Below, piece by piece: positions 56,631 through 64,000 of a DNA stretch of 64,000 bases. Every line of letters starts with the position of its first letter. Positions within the stretch are counted from its first letter, which is position 1. The stretch covers positions 2,115,501 through 2,179,500 of the forward strand of contig NC_091676.1 of assembly GCF_042453785.1 (NCBI RefSeq). The letters are read 5' to 3'. The notes below the pieces were generated by a model. That model made no database searches, was not told where the DNA came from, and worked only from the letters and a program-made list of their open reading frames with translations. This stretch comes from Malus domestica (Eukaryota > Streptophyta > Magnoliopsida > Rosales > Rosaceae). The position numbers and the translations under genes were made by a program.

Positions 56631-59074
56631 TGATGCGAAAATAACTTAACACATAAATTAAACCCTCTTGTTGTCAATTGTAGTAAAGAATTAATGTAAG
56701 TAGGAATCGTTCTAGGCCGGGGATTAGGAGGGATTACTAAAACACTTGAAATTGACTTAAATATGTGAAAACAAACTTAAAAGCATGAAATTAAACTTAC
56801 AAGACTCAAAACAAAGTCACAAGACTCAAAACAGATTATAGAGACTCAAAACTGCCTAAAAACAACTCTAAGGCAGTTTCTGCCACTAACACAAAGTTTG
56901 GACGAAAATTGATGTTATCTTGACTTAAAACACTTAAAAACACAATATAAAACAAGTACTAACTAATATGACTTAATAAAATAAAGGGGATTTTGGTTGT
57001 GGACGAAAATAAGGAAAAAAAAGCAAGAACAATTTAAACAGATTCTTAGACAAATTTAGGTGAATTGATGGGTGATGGGTTAAACTATGGATGATGGGCT
57101 AGCTAGAGGGTTCTTCTCCACACATGACATACTTGCACATAAACCAATTTTCAGTTGTTATTTCGATCAATCATGAAACTCAACACCCCAGGTTAATTAA
57201 GTCCGCTTAAATTAACCTTCAAGTTCTCCTTAAGTTATTGAATTGAATGGGAAAGCGCATACAACATTTCAAGCATTCTTCAAAAGTCCTTTACGTGAAC
57301 AGCACAATAAAGATACAATCAAAGATCATTAAGCATCATGAAAACTATAAGTATTGACGAGACATTCGTTACTATGATGAGCATGAAACTCCTGCCAATA
57401 ATTCATTTAACGCGATCGTTTATAAGGGACCTACACTACTTGTGAATATAAATTTGTAACTATTAGGTGAAACTCCTTTATATTCTAGCATCATATTCAT
57501 GCATGCAAACTAAGTGTGCACTCTTAATAAACATACACGAATAAGTTATCAATCAAGCAGTTAAACAAATTGAATTCACAACTTATGAAATCACAACTGA
57601 AGGTAATCAAATCATATTGCAAGTATGAACATGGTTTCGAATTCCCCCCCTAGCTAAGGGGGGTTTAGTTCCTCATACTTACAAAGCAAAGATAAACAAA
57701 TTTAGACATTGAAAACAAAAGAAAGAAAACACCTAAACGCTCTAACGATCCAAGTTGGACAACATGCACGTCCTAGCACTTCCCTTCCCTTCCTTTGCTA
57801 TGGCACAAGGTGTTGGTGAGTGTTTGAAGGTTTGGTTGTATGGAGGAATGGATGTGAAGATGAATGAATGTGTTTGGATGAAAGCTGTATTGAATTGGGG
57901 ATGAATTATCAAGCAAAAATTGAATGTAATGGCTGCCACACACACTTCCTTTTATAGAGGAAGTGCATGGCATGAAGGGATGGAAGGTGGTGTGAGCAAT
58001 GATTCAAAGGTGAAAGTGAAGTAATGATGCAAAACATGGGGGGGGTGAAATGGAGTGGTGTTGCAGCTATGAATGCAAGTGGGGAACATGAATGATTGTG
58101 CACATGGTAGATAAAGGAAAGGGAGGTTGAATGGTGCATAAATTAGTCATAGGTGCAGGTGGATTCATGATGCATGGCATGGGCAAGGAAAGTGAAGGAG
58201 TGGTGCATCAATGAGTGCATGTAGTGGAGGTGAAAGTGAATGAAATCTGATGGGTGAAGGGGACAAGGGATGTGCACCACTTGAGTGTAATGATTAAATG
58301 TAATGGTGCATGAAAACAGAAATAATGAAGGGGACAAGGGTGAGTGTTGTGGTAATGAGTGAATGTAGAAGTGTATTTTATGCCCATGCTGTGCCTTTCC
58401 TTTGCCCATGTGTGTGTGTTTCCTTTGCCCATTTGCACACACATGTTCCTCATCATTTCAACCACAAAACAAACACATTTTCTATCCTCCAACCTGTCCA
58501 TGCAGTTTGCATGTGTGTGAATGTCATCCTTGCAAGTGTGTGAGCTGTTTGATGTCTCCTCCCTTTGCATGTGTTTGTGCCTTCTCTTTCTAGCTGTGCA
58601 TTTCCACTTGCTCCAAAGCCAAATGAGTGCAATCATAACCCCATTTGTTGCTGAGTGTTGATGACAAAGCAAAACACAAAACAAGTACCTTTACTTTTTC
58701 ATTTTCTTAGCCAAATCTGCTTAGCCCTTTTCTGAACCTTTCAGTGTTACAATGCCCATAACTTCTTCTAGAAAAAGGATATTAATAATCTGTAAATTGC
58801 TCTAGAAAATAGACATCTGTAGATTTCCAAGCATATAAGGCTCATTCTCTCATTCATTCTGAGCTGTTCATAACATGCTTCCAAAGTCAGCTAATCTGCA
58901 CAGGCAGTTTTGTTGAATTTGTTACTTAATATCTCACTTGTGCTACTTTTCTTTTCTTTGCTTGATAAATCACACAAAACAGAAAAACATAGTAAATAGC
59001 TCAAAAATATAAGGAACTAACTAAGAAAAGACAAGTGAATTTTATGTAATATATATATAAATATGAGCTTATCA
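56631..59074 (-). mobile_element. Large LTR (~2.44 kb), Ty3/Gypsy TAT/Athila-like
   Basis: On the minus strand it begins TGATAAGCTCATATTTATAT (59074) and ends TTTTCGCATCA (56631), giving TG...CA termini. A purine tract AAATGTGGGGGTATT sits just outside the 59074 end, the place of a polypurine tract before a 3' LTR. About 1.2 kb at its left side is similar, at roughly 80% or a little more by eye, to 62106-63487. The pair would be the two LTRs of one old element, or two elements of one family. A fossil with no coding region of its own. Confidence 0.7.
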
Positions 59075-61557
59075 AATACCCCCACATTTAGCTTTTGCTG
59101 GTCCTCGAGCAAACTAAAGAAAACAAAACACAACCTAAACCTTCCAACGTTTGCCTCATGGATTTCCAACGCACATGACAAGTTAAAAATCATCATTCCC
59201 ACAGATTTTAGTCAACTTAACACTTGAGCACATACTTAATCACAGTCACCACTTACTAGTTCACAATTAACCAATTAAAACAATGTTTTGAATGTAGTAA
59301 CATGCCTTAGAGAATTTGCTCAATTCCTTACAAGATACTCTCTATTTTCACACACATTTTCTGATTACACACCCTACACTAGATGTATGTGAGAAGATTG
59401 ATGTAAACATGAAAGACTAGTACTCACATATGTTACAACAAGGAAAGCAATTTCTGGAGTTAATAAGCATGTTTAAATATGATCTCATGAATGGAATGCT
59501 ACTACTTAGATGCGAGAACTAGTGACACCATATGCTCATACCAAATTCAAACTCCACAAATTGAAACATATAACACTCAAGATAGAAGTTAAGGGTTGTA
59601 ACGGGGCTTGGGAGTAATGGCTAATAAAGGAAGGATAGGGGTAACAAACGTTCTTAAAGCGATAGCAAGCAGAGAAATGAAATCGACACTTGGAATTTAC
59701 TTTAGAATGCAGAATCAACTTTTAAATACAAAGGGAAGATTCATGCAACATTTATGGCCGAATTCAATGTTTTTGGACCCTTTCTTCAACAAACGACACT
59801 TTAAAGCTCTTTTTCGCAACTTTTCATTCTATTTTCCATGAATTTTTCTTTTTCTTTTTCTTTCCTACCCTTGCCTTATTAAGGATTTTGGCACACACAC
59901 ACAACAAGAATCACTTCCCCCACACTTATTTTCTACAATACTTTAATAAAAAGTATGATACACGGCAATTTGGCTTTGGTGGTGGTCACTACACAACTTC
60001 ATCTTGAATATGTGTTATGCAAATCAATAGCATACTTTGAATGAAATAGGCATGAGTTCTAGCATTTGGAACTAAATGATGAAACGCCTTCTAAGTAGTA
60101 ACCAAGCAAAGAATAATGATATCATGCAATGACTTTAGAAAACAAGAATGCACAGATTATTAACTCTCCAAATAAACGTTTTAGGCTCATGTCTCACAAG
60201 GTTGTAGCGTTCATTTGAGTTCCTTCCTTCAAGCATGTTACAAAACTGATTTTTCTTTTATGATTGCATGTGAATTCATAAATTTAAACCACAACCAAGC
60301 ATACACCAAAGAGTAAATCAAATTTTCATCCATGTTTATAACTCTCTTTAACAGTCATGTAATTAAAAACCAAAACCTCATCATTGTGTTGGAAGGTACC
60401 CTAAGACACAAACACATAAAAACAACTATTTTTGGGTTTTTCAAAACAATTTTTTCAAATTTTTATGAGATTTTCGGATTTTGCTGTCAAAACACACTAA
60501 AACACTCCAAAACAGCTTAAAAACACTTAAAACAGCAAGGAACAACACTATAAGTAATGGGTGACAAACTCCTACGAATTTCATGTAAAACAATGGTTAC
60601 CCCCCACACTTAGATCAAACATTGTCATCAATGTTTCAAGCATAAACTCACACAAAAACAAGCAACCAAACAAACAACGAATAAACATGACAAGTATAGC
60701 AAAGTAAAAACCAGACAGACTAGAGTTTAAGAACGCAAATATGGTTTTGGAGATAGGTGATCATGTTGTCTTTCCACAGCTTTGATCTCGAACTGGTTCA
60801 GAATTCTGAGCGAGAGTTCCTTGGTTTCAAATTAGGCTCCTTCTACTGGTTTGATTTGATTGTGTAGTTTGCATTCTTCTCTGCTTGTTTCTTCTGCACG
60901 GCAGGCAGGCACGAGGTAGAGGTGATTGTCTGTTTCTTTTTTTAATTTGTCCAAGTGCCCACCTTTTGCTTTCTTTCTCCTTGTCCCTAGCTGAGGATGA
61001 ATTAGCATATTGTCTCCATATGCTTTGAGGTATCATTTTCACTTCTCTTATCTGTTATGCAGACAGATGTGGTAGACGAAGAGGAAACATAAGATGTTGA
61101 AGATGAGTACTCGAGAGCAGGGCTAGGGAAGCAGTCACGAAGGGGTTCCAGGCAGTCGGTTCCAGATCGGAAGATTGATACCAAGTGCTGGCTGATTGCT
61201 CTCTTTCTCCTTGTTCCGCAGATGAAAACAACGACAAGGAGAAGGACAGGGAGAAAGCATGATATGAGATACTTTTGCTTTCAACCTTCATGATATGAAA
61301 TACTTTTGCTTTGGATGAGTTGTTTGCAGAGGTATCCCAAGGAATAAGGAACACTGAGTGACTCGAGAGGCTTCGTTGGGAATGCATTCTCGGAGATGAA
61401 GGAAGGTTATGTATGTCTGCCTTGCTATGGAGGGTGAAGGTCGACATTTATAGGAAATAATAACCGGTACTATTCTTTCACTTTTGTCGGCAACCGTTGG
61501 ATGATTGAACAGTAGACTTCACGTGTTTTCTACTTCACCAGAAATCTTCGACAGATT

Positions 61558-61740
61558 ACCCCGTAATTTCCGCAAAGCTGAGTGTGCATGTGACAGATGC
61601 TGACACGTCTGGATAAAGCAGATGCCTCTTCGATATCTGGAATCGGCGCTTCGACAAACTGCCTGTGATTTCCAGAAAGTTGAGCATGCATGTGACAGAT
61701 GCTGACACGTCTGAAAAAATAGATGGCTCTCCGATTTCTG
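61558..61740. repeat. Diverged ~118-bp tandem duplication
   Basis: GATGCTGACACGTCTG occurs at about 61596 and 61701. Each is preceded by TGCATGTGACA and followed by a CTCTTCGAT/CTCTCCGAT-type phrase. It lies upstream of the TATA-like box at 61904, so it may be an LTR promoter repeat. Confidence 0.65.
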
Positions 61741-62023
61741 AGCTTGCCTCTTCAAGTTCTGAGCTCCGTCGAGTGTAGAGGTTGCACGTGGTTTCTGAGC
61801 AAGCCCAACTTTTGAGAAAGCTAACGCCTCTTCGATTTTTGAATTGGCCTCTTTGAATTCTGAGCTTGCCTCTTCGATATCTGAAATCCCGTCGAGTGTT
61901 GATTTTTATAGAGGCACGCAATTCATTTCAAAGCACACTTGAATTTACGCTTGTAGAAACTCCCTTCTTGCTCTTCTAAAATCTTGACTTTTCTGACTTC
62001 TTCTTTTTTCAACACCTTTGAAA

Positions 62024-62105
62024 ATGTCTGGCCCTTCCGACCGTCGTTTTGACTTGAACCTTGGTGAAGAGGCTGCCATGCCTTCTCCAAACAACATATG
62101 GCGCC
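62024..62105 (+). mobile_element. gag-like N-terminal fragment of a retroelement
   Basis: An ATG opens MSGPSDRRFDLNLGEEAAMP, which I recall as a typical start of gag-like ORFs in apple-tribe retroelements. It ends where the next LTR begins (TGATGCG at 62106). A fossil fragment. Confidence 0.45.
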
Positions 62106-63487
62106 TGATGCGAAATATATAAGCACACAAATTAAACCTTCTTTTTATCAATTGTAGTAAAGTATGTAAGTAGGGATTGTTCTAGGCCGGGGATTAGGAG
62201 GGATTGCTAAATCACTTGGAAACTGACTTGAAAACGTAAAAAACAAAGTTTAAAACACTAACTAGACTCAAAGAATGCAAAACTATACTTTAAAACACTA
62301 AAACAAACCAAAAGACTCAAAACAGCCCCTAAACACTCAAAACTACCTTAAAAACACAATCTGGGCAATTTTAGGACTCTCACACAAACTTGGACAAATT
62401 TTGGTTTTCTAATGAACTAAAACACTTAAAAACATAATCTAAGACAAGTTCTAATTAATATGACTCAAAGAAATAAGATGGGGTTGCTTTTTGACGAAAA
62501 TAATTAAATTAAGACAAGAACAAAGTAAACAAATTCTTAGACAAATTTGGGTGAATCAAAACACTCTAACACACAACCAAAACAGAAATTAAACACTCTG
62601 AAACAATAAAGTAAAAGGGGGATTTTGGTTTTAATGAATTTGAAAACAAAACAAACTTTGTAAAACAAAACAGATTGTAAGTGAATTTGAATGAAACTTA
62701 TGGATGGAAGATTAGCTAGGAGGTTCTTCTCCACATATGTCACACTTGCATACAAAACGATTTCCAGTTGCTTTTCGATAAGCTATGAATACTCAACGCC
62801 CCAAATTAACCGTGAATTGCACTAATTAACTCTCAGTTTTTTCCACAAGTTATTAGGTTGGATGATTGCATACGACAACCCAAAACATTCCCTACAAGTT
62901 CCCTACATGAATTGCATAATAGAGATACAAGCAAGAATCATTAAGTTCTATGAAAAACATAAGCATTGACGAGGCACTCGTTACTATGATTTGCATGAAA
63001 CTTATTCCAAGAGTTTACTTAACGTGATTGTGACTAGCAACCTTCACTACTTGTGAATATAAGTTTATAATGATTAGGTGAAACTCCCTTATATTCTAGC
63101 GTCAAATTCATGCATGAAAATTAAGCGTGCACTCTTAACCAACATACACAAATTAGTTTTTATATGAACGGATAAGTAAATTGAATTCACAACTTATGAA
63201 TCACAACTGGATGTAATCAAATCATATTACAAGTATGAACATAGTTTCGAATCACCCCCTAACTAAGAGGGGTTTAGTTCCTCACACTCACAAAGCAAAG
63301 ATACATAAAATTAGACATTAAAATCAAAGGAAAGAAAACACCTAAAATGCTTCAACTTGGTAGCAAGTGCATCCAAGATTCCTCCTTTCCCTATGCTTGC
63401 GGCAGATTGGGTTATGGACAGATTTTGGGTAGTTTTATGATGTAGAATGGATGGGGAATGGTATGGAAGGGTTTAGGGTGAGTGTGG
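62106..63487 (-). mobile_element. Second copy of the large LTR, interrupted
   Basis: From TGATGCGAAATATATAAGC this follows the first 1.2 kb of the 56631 copy: shared TTCTAGGCCGGGGATTAGG, the GAGGCACTCGTTACTATGA region and CAAATCATATTACAAGTATG (or close variants). It is cut at 63488 by the start of another LTR. If it pairs with 56631-59074, it would be the 5' LTR of a minus-oriented element. Confidence 0.65.
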
Positions 63488-64000
63488 TGTTGGAAATGTG
63501 CCCTAAAGCCAATCATGTGATGATACTTTACGGACATTTCACATGTTAAACTAATCTAGTTTTACATATAAAGGGCAAAGATTATTGTTTGAGCCGTCTC
63601 ATATAAATGTTATATGCTTAAACGATAAAGTCCAAGGAATATGTGATTGGGAGAATGTAATCTAATGAAGTTAGATTCATGAGACCATTCTTTCGTAGAC
63701 ACATCCTAAATGTTCCTGATCATAGGATTGTCAATTGGGCATTGACAGTCCGTTAAGATCGGTACGTACTATGTCTTCTCTCAGGGAGAGTGATTAGTCT
63801 CGAGTCATTGGTGTGTGTGACATCAAGACAAGTACGTAGGTGCTCAATAGAGAATGAGTACACTGAACGTGATCAACGAAGGGTTCTCATATTCCATGTC
63901 ACATAAGAACTCATGGTTGGGATAATGCAAAGTAGTCCTTTGACCTGAGGCATCACAGTTGTCTTGTGGTTAAGTCCTTGATCTTTGATTATGTCAAAGT
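63488..64000 (+). mobile_element. Start of another LTR, runs off the window
   Basis: TGTTGGAAATGTGCCCTAAA begins a new non-coding sequence at a sharp break in the preceding LTR. I recall this start from LTRs in several dicot genomes. The far end, duplication and superfamily cannot be determined here. The strand is assumed. Confidence 0.5.

Larger units (their letters stand above)
59075..62105. mobile_element. Interior between large LTR copies, repeat-derived
   Basis: No polymerase region is recognisable. Three purine-tract-like motifs occur on the minus strand: TAAATGTGGGGG (59078), TAAGTGTGGGGG (about 59917) and TAAGTGTGGGGGG (60600). GTCCTCGAGGACCAGC-like sequence lies next to the first. 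From about 60720 to 62105 the DNA looks like a different retroelement in plus orientation, with TATA-like TTTTTATAGAGG (61904-61915) and a gag-like start at 62024. It is a mosaic of fossils. Confidence 0.5.

Noticed and set aside
58208-58684. 158-residue minus-strand frame
   Set aside because: It lies within the large LTR, is rich in His/Cys/Thr from TGCATG-type repeats, and has no recognisable domain.

Overview
This is nuclear DNA of a flowering plant. Genes are split by short GT-AG introns, intergenic DNA is AT-rich and full of small repeats, and every protein-coding gene has a recognisable angiosperm family. The repeats (a Cassandra-type LTR carrying 5S rRNA sequence, an Au-type SINE, several MITE families, and TAT/Athila-like and other LTRs) look most like a woody rosid. 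I favour Rosaceae of the apple/pear tribe, but that assignment is inference from memory of repeat families. No prokaryotic system, CRISPR array, integron or phage is present.

Layout. 0-2 kb: intergenic, then tRNA-Leu(UAA). 2.3-4.2 kb: PILS2-like auxin carrier. 4.2-8.0 kb: intergenic with MITEs and SINEs. 8.0-9.2 kb: intronless ribose-5-phosphate isomerase. 9.2-16.0 kb: gene-free, with MULE and hAT-like MITEs. 16.0-19.4 kb: nine-exon multi-pass membrane protein (tweety-like). 20.0-21.1 kb (minus): fasciclin-like arabinogalactan protein. 21-25.8 kb: repeats, including a 923-bp solo LTR. 25.8-27.8 kb: RING-CH membrane E3 ligase, convergent with a WRN-type 3'-5' exonuclease-like gene (28.1-29.0 kb, minus). 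30.4-33.5 kb: MAF1, the RNA polymerase III repressor, with a hAT MITE and a tRNA-like sequence in one intron. 34.8-35.4 kb (minus): DUF4228/PADRE protein. 36-41 kb: repeats, including a 1.8-kb hAT-like element. 41.4-45.1 kb: TTC5-like TPR protein. 45.3-47.3 kb: fold-back MULE.

From 49 kb to the right edge the window is almost all transposon. A broken SAG12-like cysteine protease gene has a solo LTR in its coding region. Next to it is a composite LTR element (50.5-55.6 kb) that itself holds a solo Cassandra LTR and a Ty3/Gypsy gag-protease fragment. A second, smaller protease remnant lies beyond it. After that come two copies of a 2.4-kb Ty3/Gypsy-type LTR and the start of another LTR.

The genes are unrelated single housekeeping or signalling loci and do not form a cluster or pathway. 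The structural interest lies in repeats whose ends and target-site duplications can be read exactly: MULE 9 bp, hAT 8 bp, LTR 5 bp, SINE 16 bp. Exon coordinates were assembled by hand from splice sites and reading-frame continuity. Each multi-exon CDS sums to a whole number of codons.
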